This document shows positions 1 to 12,564 of a stretch of DNA of 64,000 nt, in pieces. The notes under the pieces were generated by a model. The model was given only the letters and a program-made list of their open reading frames with translations. It was not told the DNA's origin and made no database searches. The stretch's first letter is position 1. Each line of letters opens with the position of its first letter. Source of the stretch: Aulostomus chinensis (lineage: Eukaryota; Chordata; Actinopteri; Syngnathiformes; Aulostomidae); NCBI GenBank assembly GCA_037954235.1, contig JBBMOA010000017.1, forward strand, positions 25,557,027-25,621,026. Direction: 5' to 3'. A program made the translations under genes and the position numbers.

Positions 1-3000
1 CTCGTCGACTGGTAGGCGGGAAGGAGCCTGGATGCAGGAGGGGATGCTAAGCTCCACGATAGCTCGGCCATGTCGAGCTTTGCAAGTGAGCTCCCACATT
101 TCAAAATGAATTCTAAAATTAGCAGGAAGCCGGAGCAGAGGTTAAACGTTGCAGCATCCGACTCTGATCTCGTCTGACTTTTGAAGAGCTGCTTCAGAGG
201 AGTTCACAAAAACTAGATGTGCAAATCCTCCGTTTGAACAAGTTGCTCTTTCTATGGTTAAAGACAAGAGAAGGAGACCTTGACAGAAGTCTGTGTTTAA
301 CCCAAAAATGACTGCAGAGAAGCTCGCTGCAACAGTTACATCCTCATCTGTAAAATATTCAAGGAAGTTTCTGCAGTAACTGTGTGAGCAACTCAACAAG
401 TTCAAAGTTCCCCGAGAGACAGAAACACTCTTTTGTTTCCAACATGACTTTGGGATTCTCTTGATGGAGAAATTAATGAGAACAATCGCAGCCGACTGGC
501 TGGACGCCATCTTGTAGGAGATGAGATAACTTTGGGATCGTTTGTGATAGAAGTGAACTTTAAATTGCGACTGTTGTTCCACGTTCCTCCAGGATTCCTC
601 TGACGCTGGACAACACCGACACATTTGTGCAGCTTTCGTTGAATCCCATGAACCAAAAACACTCCACAAAAGTCTTGCAAAGTACATTTCTCTCTTTTTT
701 AAGCTAGCAATTTATAATTCAGTTCAATTTTGCTTCTTGTCTGATGTGTTGAAGTCAAACCGCTCTGTCTTACTGAGATGCGCCCTCTGAAGAGCTTCCG
801 ATTGTGACTCTACACTATGTGCTTTAATTCTTACAGTCAAAGACACGGGGATGATAATGAGGGTGGGCTGGTCCTGGAACTAGTTTGGTGTCAAAGAGGT
901 CACAACCAGAGCCGAGGGTTCCACAGCATCTGACAGACCTTCGGCCCGTGTGGGGCGGTCCCTCCTGATCTGCTTCCTGTTTCAGGGGCGACACTAGAAA
1001 CAGTCGCGTGCTGAGGAGCTGAAGTTGTACATGGAGACGAGTGAGGCAAACAAAATGGCCCAAAGATCAGAAGAGCATAAATAAAGGATGAGGGGGAGCC
1101 CGCGGGGGCCTCGGGGGCCACAACAGGTCAGCTGATGTAGCCGCAAATGTCTAAGAAGAGCCACTTAATCCAGCGCAGAGGAGCCGTGATGGTGGCGTGC
1201 CCGGACTCCTCGCGGCCACTCTTCATCCTTTAAAACATTATTGCTGTCCGTCGGGTGGTTACCTGGCAGGCGCGTCTGTGATGAAACAGAAGCGCCGTCA
1301 GCTCGGCAGCAGGCGGCTCCAGATCAGACCACGGACGTCGGTTCAGTTCAGATCTTAGTTTCAGAAAGTCTTTTTACCTCCAGAATATTTTTGAATGATT
1401 TGCGGCATTTTTACTTTTTATCTGAACAATCTTGATAGCAAAAACTTTGAAGCAACATTTAAGTTCCAGCTCAACCTAAAGTCAGGCTTTAAACGTCCAT
1501 TCAACCTGATTAATGTCAATAAAGCGAGTTCATGACGGCGATCTGGCGACCCGAGCCGTCCAAGCAGTCGCCCATCAGAACCAACATTCACCCAAGTGAA
1601 CTGGAGGTCAGAGTCCAGCTGGTGGGTGGCACAGAAAACTTTTCTGATCAATAACATGTTCATAATGGTTGCAGCATCTCCAGCCGCAGCGCGGAGGTTG
1701 GAACCCTGTAGAATTCCGTTCTGTTTGGGAGTAAATATCCTACGAAGACACGGACCCCAGCGCGGTTTTGGGACTGTAAGGGTGCCATAAAACCTGATTT
1801 ATGAGAGAAGAGCGTCTCTGTAAGTGACCCTCTGAGTACGGAGGCTTCAGCACACGTTGAACGCTGAGAGCACTTAGCACATGTCTTGGCAACCCGAGCG
1901 CGCCCTGCTAGTTTCCTCTCCTTTAATGGTCCATTAACACTGATAGATGGCAGGAAACATTACAACCACTTATGGTCACTCATGGTAATCTTACTTTTCA
2001 GCCCCTTGTAACTCAACAAGCCTGTTTGGATGATTTGGTGCAGGATCTTGTGAAGATCTTGTTTTTTGTTTCTTTACGGGAAAATTGCTCAGGAAGAAAT
2101 GTTTAATGGCTCTGAAGCATTAATGGGGCACAGTTTTATTGCCAATCCTGAAGAATCAAAAGGGAGAGCAGAAGATACAGCGTCGCTCTTTGGGACATGA
2201 ACGGATCTCTTTCTCCCTCTAGGACGAGGCTTTTTAAAGGAGAGCCAGTGCAGCACAATGATCAGTTGCAAGACTTACGTCACAAGAGGAACCTTTAATG
2301 CACTTAACATCAGATGAATGACAAAGTGTTGAATGAAGCGATTCTCTGGTGTGAACTTCAGGAGCAGAATTTGTACTTGAGACAAACACTGCAGCAGCCT
2401 TTGTTTTAATGAATCCCACGGCGAGCAAACGATTTCTGCATCACAGCTGAGATGATACAGAGGAAATGTTCCCCGCGTCAGCGCCAGCTTTGTGTTCTGG
2501 TACGAGTGAGTGATGCGAAGCAGAGGTGTGTTACAAGGGTGTGTAATGCACGATTGAAGGTGTGTGTGTGTGTGTTGGGGGGTGATAGGGTAAAAATGTC
2601 ATATCTTGAATTTTTTTACGGCAGGGTCATGGTTCCTTCTGTTGATTTTGAAGACTTTTGCGGGTCCTGAACGATACCGTCACACAGACTTCCATGTCTT
2701 AAAAAGAAGCTTCAGAATTAAGAGTCCATACAGGTCTATGAGGGTTATCATCAAGACCGATTAGTCGTGTGCATGTGGTTTGGATGAATGTCCCGTCTGT
2801 CTAGTTTCTGCTCGACAACGTTCTCGTCAGTCCACCTCAACTGTTGTTGTGGCCGTGTTACCACAGCAGCTTGGTGCTCGTATTGCTGTAACAGAGGCTT
2901 GAGGTGTTGTCGTGTCCCAGTTAGGAACCAGGCACCGGAGTCCTGCAGGGGTCTCAGCTGGGGCCCCTTTGATTCAAGTCAAGCAGGTTCTAATCCAACT

Positions 3001-3009
3001 GTGGCCAAC
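1..3009. other. Non-coding DNA, left edge of window
   Basis: No open frame here resembles a known protein; the open stretches are short and lack splice-flanked coding character. The only local structure I see is a (GT)n tract near 2561-2576. The stretch lies upstream of the lingo2 coding exon. LINGO2 genes usually have distant non-coding 5' exons in very long introns, so it may be lingo2 intron or intergenic DNA; sequence alone cannot separate these. Confidence 0.6.
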
Positions 3010-3285
3010 TTTCCATACTTCATTCAAAAAGTCTCTTTTTCTTGTCAAGTACTCACCAACAGCCGTGTTCAGGTGTTCTTCCCTCCTCCATCACTTCTTA
3101 GCGACTCCAGAATGCAGGAAGAACCAGCCACGTATATTTAGCTTGATGCTAATGGAGGCTGATGGCGAACAACAGCTAAACTGTCCCAAAACATTCAGTT
3201 TCCAAACTCTCCAGGTCATCTGGTGTAATCCAGGTCTCCTTAATCCAGACGTTTGATCATTAATCCACAAACACTTTGATTTGAG
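3010..3285 (-). mobile_element. MITE-like repeat (palindrome-core family), copy 1
   Basis: This is a minus-strand copy of the dispersed family found repeatedly in the window. The end (from about 3016) reads like the reverse complement of the family's right terminus, with a TACTTCA..CAAAAAGT pattern followed by TCAAGTACTCAC. The core TTAGCTTGATGCTAA lies at about 3140, and the ATCCAGGTC...GTTTGATCATTAATCCACAAAC part closes the copy. It has no coding capacity. The edges are approximate and no target duplication was identified. Confidence 0.6.
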
Positions 3286-6200
3286 GTGAAAAGGAACGAA
3301 CTGGGACTCTTCTGGTTCATCCCAAGTTCATGGCAGTGCTGCCCCAGAAGGGTGTTGTGCATCTTTAGTTCAGTATTCTGTTCTGGCAGTGGTGAAGTCA
3401 AGGACTCACGCAGGGATTCAGACATACGGCAAAATACTCTTGTAGTTGTGGTGTGTGGCTGATACTGTATGTGCTGTACTCACGTGATCCAGGAGAGGCG
3501 CTGGTATTTCAAAGGGGAAACAGGCTCATTATAGAATAGCAGCAACAGCAACATAGAAAGACGTCAAATTTTCATCACCAAAGAGAAAACAGCTCCATAA
3601 AAGTTTTCCGCCCTCAGCAATTGATAAATATGTCACTCTGAACAAAAACTCTGGGACTTGTGTTGTTGAGAAGCAACCACAAGAGTCTGGAGCAGATCTG
3701 ACATCTGAGCCAGGATATCAGTGCAAGCAGCTCTTAGCTGTTACAAAAATCTCTGAATTATTTACCATCCAAAATGTGGCATATTGCGTCTACAAATAAA
3801 AAGCTGGCGAGGAATACAGTGAAAAGCAAAAGGAGAAATATAAAAAGAGAGCTCGTGATGGTACGGATGTAATCTTTCAGATTTATAGTAAAATATCTGA
3901 AGCTGCAGAATCAGCTTTATGTTGTTGAGACCAAAGATGTGACAGACTGGGAAGAAGCGTTATCCAATCATGGATTTGAACCAGTACCAGTAGTGGGAAT
4001 TGGTACATTTTTAAGGTACTTTTACTTTCTCCACGTTAATAAAATCTTATTTCACGATGACCACAATTCTTCTGGATTTCCAGTGTTCCTAATGTTAGAC
4101 AATCAGACACACAGCTTTGAGATGTGGTGCTACCACTCCACCCGACAGTTGTTTGTTTGTTTGTGCACATTTGAAGCATTGAAGGTGAAAAATGTAGGAG
4201 ATTAAGCCTCTAATCTGTGGTGGTTTTTATCAAGTTGACCCAACCGCTGTGGCTGGACTGTGAGCACCGACCAGGTAAGCCGCTGGCTGATGGTGAGGAA
4301 TGCTAAGTTAGCGCTAGCTGCAGCACCTCACTGCGCCACCATCAGATTAGCTCCACGTCAGTCAATCATCCTGCAATTTGCCTCTGGCTCAGATATCTCC
4401 TGTTGTGGTTTAACATCAGAAACCATGGCTTCATCGAGTTGACTGTCCCCACGAGCAGGGACTGCTAGCATGTCTGGCCGCTGGCATTAGCAGGCCTCGC
4501 AGCTAGCAGCTTCATTGTAACTTGTAGTTTAGTGGACAGTTGAGGGGGAGGGGGAGAGGACAGCTCTGACGTGCCACATGTCCAGAACCAGAGCAGCTAC
4601 TTTCATCAGGGTGTGAAACTAAGATGTAATCACACGCCGACGTCAGCTGGTCAGCTAGCTCATCGCTGCTGACGCGGCGAAGCAGGACATGTTCCCACAG
4701 GGTTACGCACTACGTCCACCTCTACAATAATGAGCAGATTATATACTAAGAAGTGTGTTATTAGCTTCGACTTAAAGGAAAATCAACATCATCATCATTA
4801 GAAATCCTCTGCAGGCGGCGAGGAAGCTCATTAGTCCTGGCCGGCGCCGGTGCAGGCCGGCATCGATCCTGCCCCCGCGGAGGAGCCCACATCTGGAGTC
4901 AGGGGGCATTTACAGGATGAGGGAGCGCTGCTTTCCTTCCAAATCATCAGAAATATGGAACCGCTCTCAGCTTCCCAGACGATGGAGGCTGCTACCTCAC
5001 ATCACCTCCTGCCGACAGTTTCACGTGGAACGTTGGGCTCAACAACCTTCGGAATATTTTCATCAACAACAGGATGTTACAGACACCGGACAACCAATGT
5101 GTCGCATCATCTTAGGAGACGGAACGCGTTCCCTCAGTCGGTTCCTGCCAACACGACTGAACTTGTTCAAAACATGCAACAGTTCAATGTTGAGTCCCTT
5201 CATGTAGTAAACTGAGGCCGCGTCGTCTTTCAGGGTCTCAAAATCATCTCACCGTCACCAATCTCTTCTTGTCTTTGAGTCTGCAGTTTCAGCTCAGACG
5301 TGGTTTCTCCGGTTAAGTCTGTGACAGGTAAACCCACCTGAGTGTCCGTGATCTGTCCATCAGAGCTTCATCATCATCATCATCATGCTGAGCGTCACGC
5401 CAGAGTGTGAGAGGAGGTCGAGGAGTCACCTTGGCTGTGAGCGGCTTCAGAGCCGGACTGAATTCTCGGGAGTGACAGTGGAGATTGTTAATCCGTCACA
5501 ATGATTTGGTGACGGGCGAAAGTGCTAATCCCCTCGTGTTATTCAGCGCCGGCGAGGACTGTTTAATCCCTCGCTGAGGGTCGGATGTAAAAAGAGATGA
5601 CGCTAACTAAACAGTGCTCTACAAGAGAAACACGCGGGGCTCCGAGATCCAGTTCCTGCTTTCAGAGCACAGGGACGAGAGGGAAACTCAGCAATGCAGT
5701 CCTGTTCACCGTGCTTAATTTGATTGATGCTCATGTTTTACCTTTGAACTTTTTATTTTATCCCATTGTGAGGATTTTCTGTTTGTTTTAATCTTTAGTT
5801 TTTGTGGACTGAGGTGGCTGCCGCCACGTCCAAGCCTTGTCCCCTGTCCTGATTGGATTTTGGGGGGTTGGAGTTGATTTGTCAGTGCCGTTGATCCCTC
5901 GACCTGAAGTCTTCTCGGTAACAGATTACAGTCTCACATGAAGCCACGCAGGCTTAGTTGGTCCAAATATGAAAACATGTCATCAGATTAAACACCCAAA
6001 GATCCGGCATCTCTGATCTCCAGGCTGGAAGTCGAGCAGAATCAAGTAAATGATCAGGTTTTTACTTCCCGGTGCGTTGGTCCAGAGTTACGAGAGTTGA
6101 TGCCTCCCGAAAGAAAGCTTGAACATAAACGCCGCCACCGTTTATTTAATTCTCTGCTCAAATACAAACCGATAAGGAGCCAGCGGGAACGTAGTGAGTT

Positions 6201-6670
6201 AAGAGGAAGCTGCTCCAGCGTTCAGCCTTTCATCAGATCTCTGGTGCTAATAAATGCTAGCAGGCTAAAGTTCTGAACGCACCAACATGGAGGTTTTCCA
6301 GGAATGAGAGCCGAGCACAGACCAAACTACTGGGCATCAGGGCAGGAAGTATAACAGATCCTGTGAAAACTAATTGCTTTCAAGCGGTGGTCATTATATA
6401 CAGCAGCCATCTTGCTTTGGCTGCCAGCAGCTGACTACAGATCATGGTCCCTGTCAGCGGGCTCATCTATTATCAGTAGAAAACAACAGAAAACAGCTGA
6501 CTCAGAGTTCTGCAGCTTACAGGCAAAAAGTGGAGGTGAAACGTCCCCGCGTCCTGCTTTTGGAGCTGTCAGTGAATCTGCAGCTAAACGGAGCTGTTTT
6601 CACTCAGTCTGAACCCAGAGACCCAGGAAAAGGGCTGGGCTGAAAGTCTTTCAACCCCCCGGATCCTCAG

Positions 6671-6684
6671 CCAGGAGGGGGCGC
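6671..6684 (+). promoter_or_regulatory. CTCF-like binding motif
   Basis: The 14-mer CCAGGAGGGGGCGC agrees with the vertebrate CTCF consensus CCASYAGRKGGCRS at 13 of 14 positions, read on the + strand. CTCF motifs are long enough for such a match to be meaningful, but occupancy cannot be judged from sequence. It lies 9.7 kb upstream of the lingo2 start codon. Confidence 0.4.
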
Positions 6685-8179
6685 TGGACACTTGCTGCAT
6701 CTGCTGTCACTCCTGGTGGCGGTGGCGTGCTGCCGTTTCCCAGGTCTTGGTTGCTTGACGTGGGGACATTCGCAGCTGAAGCCTGATGGCTGCTCACCGG
6801 CGCCACTGTGCAGCCACACGCACCGCTCGCTCTGCACCCGTCGGGTTGGGCAGATTCGTGTCTAATTTTTAGTAAGACACTGATGAGAAGAAGTTTCAAG
6901 GTCCTGAGGTAATCACCTGTCGGGACTCAGCCTTCGTCACCAGCGATGAGTCATCCTCCCCGACGGAGGCAGAAGTCTGGCACTGAGCAGCTGCAACAGT
7001 TGAGCACGCAGGTGAAATCAGACTTGAATCAATGGGACGGAAAACCAAGAATGAACTGGCAGCCAAACCTTCAGGAGGTCCACTGTTGTCCCTCTGCTCG
7101 GAAGAGGAACCGGGCCCTCTGACCCACTCCCATCGACTCATCAGCCTTTCAAACACTTCATCATTTATGTTTCACTCCTTAAAGTAAATAAAAGTGTCTC
7201 ATTTATGAGGTTCCTCGCTGCTTCAGAGTGAGAGAACGTTCCATTGTTCTCATTTCCTCTGAAATCCCTCGAAGCGTCTGTTGAATCTTAAAATCAAGGA
7301 CGGGCTTTGATCGATACGGAGGATCAATATGGGCGCCGTGTAATTGTAACAGGCCTGGACCAGGACAGTACAAATGCCTCCCTGGAGTTTCGTGGCAAAC
7401 AGGAAAGTGTTGGCAGCAAAGAACCAGCTGCCGTCTCCAGCCTGCTTTTCCTGCTTTTATTTTTAGAGCTAAAGAGCATCGTTGTAATTTAACACTTGAC
7501 CTTTTCAAGTGAGTTGCATCCTTGTGGTTTGGAGTCATCGGAAATTAAACCTGACACAATATTTTGAAAGACCTTTTTTTTTTTTTTTTTAATGGTAAAA
7601 TAAAACCTTGCATGTCAGCCGTTCTTGGTGTTTTTATAAAAACAAAGTTATTAGTATTTAACACGAGCATCGGGCAGAAATCCCGACCGCGAAACACATG
7701 GCGGGAAGGTTGTTTACAGAGAAGCTGGCGTAATCTCATTTTGGCGGTGGAAAGGACCTGTGACTCACTGGTGGTAGAACCTATACCATGAAAAATGGAT
7801 GAGTTCTACCTCCCGAGACTAAAATTAGACAGAAACCTAATATGGCGAGTGTCCTTCAAGTAACACTCTGATTTCTAAGAGGGAGGGGGAGGAATCTACA
7901 AAACACCTGCAGATTGGCAGTCAACACTCGGTGGGAAACCTGATTATTCCTTTAACATGGAGCCGCCATTGAAATGAAGCGTCTTTTCAAGCAATCATTT
8001 CACTCGGTCTGATTACTGTGTGACTGTCCTTCAGTGACTCCGCCGCTCCGGGAGAATATCAAGTGGTCCGATGTCGCATGAATACTGATACACAACTGCT
8101 GTTAGCGACGGATTTCACCGTGTTTCTTGCTAATGTTGAGGGAGAGGGGAAAAAAACACAAGTGGGATTATTTGGTGAG

Positions 8180-8385
8180 ACGCTAATAGATTAGCTTCTT
8201 AACTGCTTCATGAATTAATGACGACGGATCTTAATGGAGTTTTTTGTTCCTAACATTAATGACTTAACGAGTATAAGCACTTAATTTCTTGTCGCTTTAT
8301 AAATTGCTATGTGTGCGAGTGTGAATGAATGGATTATTAATCTGCGGCGTGTGCTGCAGGAGATAATTAACATTGATCCTGGTTG
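8180..8385. promoter_or_regulatory. Candidate regulatory stretch rich in homeodomain core sites
   Basis: This AT-rich stretch contains at least seven TAAT/ATTA cores in about 200 bp, including GAATTAATGA, CATTAATGAC and ATAATTAAC, plus a CDX-like CTTTATAAA. It has no repeat signature and no coding potential. Genes with neuronal expression such as lingo2 often lie among conserved enhancers; whether this piece is conserved is not visible here. Confidence 0.2.
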
Positions 8386-8494
8386 AAGGTTTGAGCACCA
8401 GAAGATTTTCTGATTTCAAATTGGAACGACTCTGTGTTAAACGGATGCTTCACCCTTTTCCCCTCCAAGTTGCCACGAACAACTCAGCCCACTG

Positions 8495-8958
8495 AGGTGT
8501 TTCTCCTCCTCCTCACGTCGTAGCCGCTCCAGGATGCAGGAGGAGCCAGCCGCGTATAATTAGCTTGAAGCTAACGGAGACTTGGGCTGCACGGTGGAGC
8601 AGTGGTCCTCACTGTGGCCCCCCAGCAAGAAGGTTGTGGGTGGAGCCCCGGCTGCAGCACGGGGTCTTTCTGGGTGAGTCTCCATGTTCTCCCTGTTCCT
8701 GCTGGGTTCTCTCTGGTACTCCAGCTTCCTCCACAGTCCAAAGACATCAAGAGGGACCAGGTTAATCCAGACTCTAAATTGACCGTAGGCGTGGCTGGGA
8801 GAGACAATGGTTGTCTGTCTCTATGTGTTGGCCCTGCCATGGACTGGTGACCTGTCCAGGGGGAAGGCTGCTGGGATAGGCTCCACCCCCCATGACCCTT
8901 AATAGGAATAAGCAGAAGACAATGGATGGATGAACGGAGACTGACGGCTAACGATGAC
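8495..8958 (-). mobile_element. MITE-like repeat copy 2, split by a SINE
   Basis: The family's minus-strand core is seen at about 8520-8582, where a GGATGCAGGAGGAGCCAGCC part is followed by TTAGCTTGAAGCTAA and ACGGAGACT. It resumes at 8933 with AACGGAGACTGACGGCTAAC. The 350 bp between are a V-SINE-like insertion, so the element is older than that insertion. Both ends are eroded. Confidence 0.6.
8573..8942 (+). mobile_element. V-SINE-like tRNA-derived SINE with 10-bp target duplication
   Basis: The body is about 8583-8932 and is flanked by the direct repeat AACGGAGACT at 8573-8582 and 8933-8942, a target-site duplication typical of LINE-mediated insertion. The 5' part (GGCTGCACGGTGGAGCAGTGG, with GTGGGTGGAGCCCC further on) is a degraded tRNA-type promoter region. 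The central CATGTTCTCCCTG...CACAGTCCAAAGACAT block resembles the conserved core of fish V-SINEs. The 3' tail ends in an ATGGATGGATG microsatellite. It is full length but non-coding, and it sits inside an older MITE-like copy. The family name is from memory of the V-SINE superfamily. Confidence 0.75.
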
Positions 8959-8959
8959 G

Positions 8960-11837
8960 GCTCATTACTTTTGTTTATTTCAGTCTGTAAAAATGCAAAT
9001 GTGATATAAAATCCGTCCAATTTTTGTTGAGCTAAAACAGAGCGACGAGTTTTCCTCACAAATATTTGACATCTGTCAACAGAAACGTGAACGTCGCTGG
9101 GTTTACTGCTTCGCTGACTCAGCACCACAGGACATACCGACATAATACAACTTTCTTTTAATACTCTGTCACGATGTACTATGGTATTAAAATACTGAGA
9201 GTACAAATACCTTGACATGTGGCTCGACGTGAAGCTCACATCCAAACATCACGTGTCAGTGAACCCAGCACCAATAATTCCACCACACAGTTCTAACGTG
9301 GTTTTAATATCCTACTTTTCTGAATGCACTCACATTTGTTTCATGACATAAATTATAACATAGTATTGTCATTATTTCTTGCAGTTTTTACGTTTATTCT
9401 CGGCATCTTATTGTAAACAAGAGCTTCCCCTCGATCGACTTCTGAGGTTAAAGATTGAAAGACAAGTGAGTGAAGTTCACGCCAGCAATCAGGAGTAAAA
9501 CTGTAGTTTTATTTCATGGGACCTTTAAGTTGCCGTCTATGTGGCGAGGTGAACATCCGAGAAAGACACACACACTTTTAACAGGGTGAAGAGTTGCTGG
9601 TGTTGTTGTGGCATCACTCCGCTGGAATCATCATCCATGTCACCAGCATGGAGGCTCAGAGCTCTTGTTTCAGCCAGTGGACGCTCGCCTCCCCTCCTCC
9701 TCTCGTCTCTCCTCTCCTCCTCCTCCTCTTGTCTCCTCTCCTCCCCTCCATCTTTCCCTCTGTGCATACCAGCAAACACTGATTAACTATTAACTGGACT
9801 TTTCTAAATCTAGAGACCGTGGGGTGAAGCAACATCCCTGGCGAGCCTGCCACACTGCAGACGTCCAACATGCCACATGGTGGAAGACGCTGCTGATGGC
9901 TCAACAAGGCGGCGCTGGGGAGGAAACATGGCCAGTGGTGCAGAAAGGAGCTGTTTAATTGGCAGACTTTGAATGCACAGGCACTAATTAGCCGAGAAGA
10001 ACACGACTCAACTCCTGAATCCCAGCAGCATCCTGAAAACTCCACTGACATTTTGCACTCGGCAGGGTGGTCAGTGGGTGTGCAGACTGCCACACATCCC
10101 AGAATAGAAAATGCGTTTGGCTTGTTAGTATTTGGGTTGAGTACACAGAGCATTAGCATGTACGCGTGTTAGCGGAGCCTTCCTGCTGCACGAGCCGGCA
10201 GACCCTTTCTTTCACTTTCCTCTCGAATGTCCCTGACATCGAAGGAAAAGCCACGTTGCCGAAAAATGAACGAGTGATGAATCACATTTGCATCCTTCGT
10301 GTCGAACCCGTACGTGTGAACTACCATCATGTTTTACTGCAGCCGTGTAAATGCGATTTGCACGCAAATTGTTTGTGCATTAACACGTAGCTGCCCTGAC
10401 AGGATGATTGGTTTCACGACATGTCCATTCAGGTCAATTATCATGCAGACTGTGTCATGTGCTCACAGTGCAGCAGTAATCGCCTACATGTGAACCCTCT
10501 CATGTGAAATAATTCCATTATTCATGGCGCTATTATATCTGGAAATGAGCGAAGCAAAACAGAGGCCGCGCTTCAATATTTCAGTGGGAAACAATAGAAT
10601 GCGTGCAGCCTTTTTATGCCTCCACTGATCCAAAGTGACAAATGAAAACTTTAGAGAAATATTTGCTTTTTTTAAGGAGGTAAACAACTGTAAAATGTGC
10701 AGAGTTTGTAGTTGCAGGATAAGATTTATGCAGAGTAAAATAATAATGGCTCCTTCTGCTTCTTCCTGAGGAGCTTGGGTGCAAAATAATTGCAGGCATG
10801 TAAATGAATTCAAAGCCTGGTGTCTGCAAGGATTTATAGTCCGGATGATTATGCAGACCAGCCACAAAAACGAAGCTTTAATGCTGCGTTCCTCCAACAG
10901 AGGCAATAAAACCAATCGAGCCATACTTTGCTTGGTCTCCAACACAACCCTGCGTCTGGCTGCTGGCAGCCATGTGTCAGGTGATGTCGCGGCAGCTCCA
11001 CCTCCACCTCCACCGCATCCTTCAATATTCAAGCTCCTGTGACACGATCATATCGTGTTACGCATCGTGAGGCCAACATTCAGCACGTCCTCCGCCGGTC
11101 AGGTCAGTTTTAATGGAGGCCTGAAGGCAAAAAAAAAAAAAAAAAAAGGGGGACATCAATAAAAATCATAATTTATTCATAAAAGCCTGAGATCAATATC
11201 GTTATTTAGAGCAGTTTTTTTTTTAACTAACTGCCACAGTGCAATGAAGTTCCTGAGATGAGTTCCAGCCGCTGCTGTGATGATGGACAGGGATTTCACG
11301 GCGCTCATCCTGACATGTGAGACGGTGGAATCGGAGCAACGTGCAGCCACTGGAGCCCCAGATCTCCTGGAAGGCTTGTAATCGCTTTTTCAGGCTTTTC
11401 TTGGTTAAAAGCATATTAGAAATCACACTCAAGCCAAGCAAACAAGGGTTTTATCTCATCTTGTAAGCGTGGCGTCGCTCCTCTCTTCATGTATTCCTGC
11501 TTTATTTTCCACTCGCCTCTTTTATCTTCCCCCTCTTCTCGCTCTCACTCTCACAGTGACTCATGCATCACCCTACAGCTCCTTTTCGGCTGTCAGATTT
11601 TCTACAGTTTCACTGTGACTCTAATCCAATTCAGAACCAAATCCCAAAACGCCCAACCCCGTAGGCTGCCCTTCTCCATGACCCCTCACCATTTCCATTT
11701 ACCCTGAATTCTGCAGGATCTTCTTTGTTTTCCATCTTGCCCGTGACACGGTTGGCTCCCGGTGCTCTAAAAATACCGTGACGTAAATGTGCCGCCCAGG
11801 CCGGCCCGGCGGAGGCAGCAGTAGAGGTCACATGACA
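8960..11837. other. Non-coding DNA upstream of lingo2
   Basis: No coding exon is recognisable; open frames on both strands are composition artefacts, including CT-rich ones at 9.6-9.8 kb over a (CCT)n-like stretch. The piece at about 10,530-10,870 is AT-rich, non-repetitive and has several ATTA/TTTATG-type cores, so it could be a conserved non-coding element. A poly-A tract lies at 11131-11148. ACACGAT and ATCGTGT form a 7-bp-arm hairpin at 11043-11059. Confidence 0.5.
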
Positions 11838-12015
11838 GTGGAGGTGTTAGCTGCCCTCAGCCTCCATTAGCCTCCAGCTAAATGGACATGGCTGGCTCTT
11901 CCTGCTTTCTGGAGAGAAGTAACGCAGGAGGGAAAAACATCTTTGTGTGCTGAAGAAACTTACTAGTGAGAACTTGAAAGACAGAGGACACGTTTGGCAT
12001 GAAGTATCACTTTAA
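11838..12015 (+). mobile_element. MITE-like repeat copy 3, 5'-truncated
   Basis: This plus-strand copy lacks the left part. It has the TTAGC...CAGCTAA core (degenerate), then GGCTGGCTCTTCCTGC, TTCTGGAG, GCAGGAGGGAAAAACATCTTTG, GTGAGAACTTGAAAGACA, and the terminal GAAGTATCACTTTAA ending at 12015. The terminal sequence is shared with the copies ending at 52345 and 61464. Confidence 0.65.
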
Positions 12016-12550
12016 GAAGAACATTTCTGGCACAAAAAAGAACAGAACGAGAACAAGTCACTGGACTTCAGAGTACATGTTTAGAACAGTCAATCTTCTT
12101 GCTGGGACTGCGGCGGATGACGGCGTGCAGGAGCACCGTCCAGCACGCCTTCATTTACGCCTCTGTTCTCCACTCATTCAGTCGTCATGCACGTCTGTTC
12201 AGTATTCTCAGCTCCACCCAGCCAGATTATTTAGAAGCCTCAGTGTTGATGACAGTGAACCCACGCTGATCTCCGCTCACATCGCTGCAGCTTTCCTAAA
12301 TGTCATCCTGTAAAATATCTGCAGATCAGACGCCGCAGCTGGAATGATGCGCCGCTTTAATTAACTGCAAACCAGTGAGAGCAGATCCAGTCTCCTATCC
12401 TGTTGTCAGTCCGTGCAAAACTTTGAGTGAAAATCTTCCGACTGGTAATCTGGGATTAACTCAGACCAGGTTAAACACAGCCAGTGGTTCTGCAGTTGTA
12501 GTTGAAACGTGGACGACTGATCTGCTGATGGCAGCCAGTCTGCCTCCGCA

Positions 12551-12564
12551 ACAGTAGGTGGCAC
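12551..12564 (+). promoter_or_regulatory. CTCF-like binding motif
   Basis: ACAGTAGGTGGCAC matches the CTCF consensus CCASYAGRKGGCRS at 13 of 14 positions on the + strand. It has the same orientation as the motif at 6671 and lies 3.8 kb upstream of the lingo2 start codon. Occupancy is unknown. Confidence 0.35.

Larger units (their letters stand above)
3290..8494. other. Non-coding DNA upstream of lingo2
   Basis: I see no coding exon. A short CAT/ATC microsatellite is at about 5371-5385, and a strong CTCF-like motif is at 6671-6684 (listed separately). The last few hundred bases (8180-8385) are rich in TAAT-type homeodomain core sites. The rest shows no recognisable feature. Confidence 0.55.

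Noticed and set aside
8583..8660. A tRNA gene
   Set aside because: Only a degraded tRNA-like promoter is visible as the head of a SINE; no cloverleaf can be formed.
8571..9245. Minus-strand open frame of 224 codons
   Set aside because: It is read through the V-SINE and MITE sequence, and part of it recurs over the SINE copy at 40313; it is not a protein gene.
9537..9793. Several overlapping open frames rich in Ser/Pro/Leu or Arg/Glu
   Set aside because: They follow a (CCT)n-like low-complexity stretch; there is no conservation signal or splice context.
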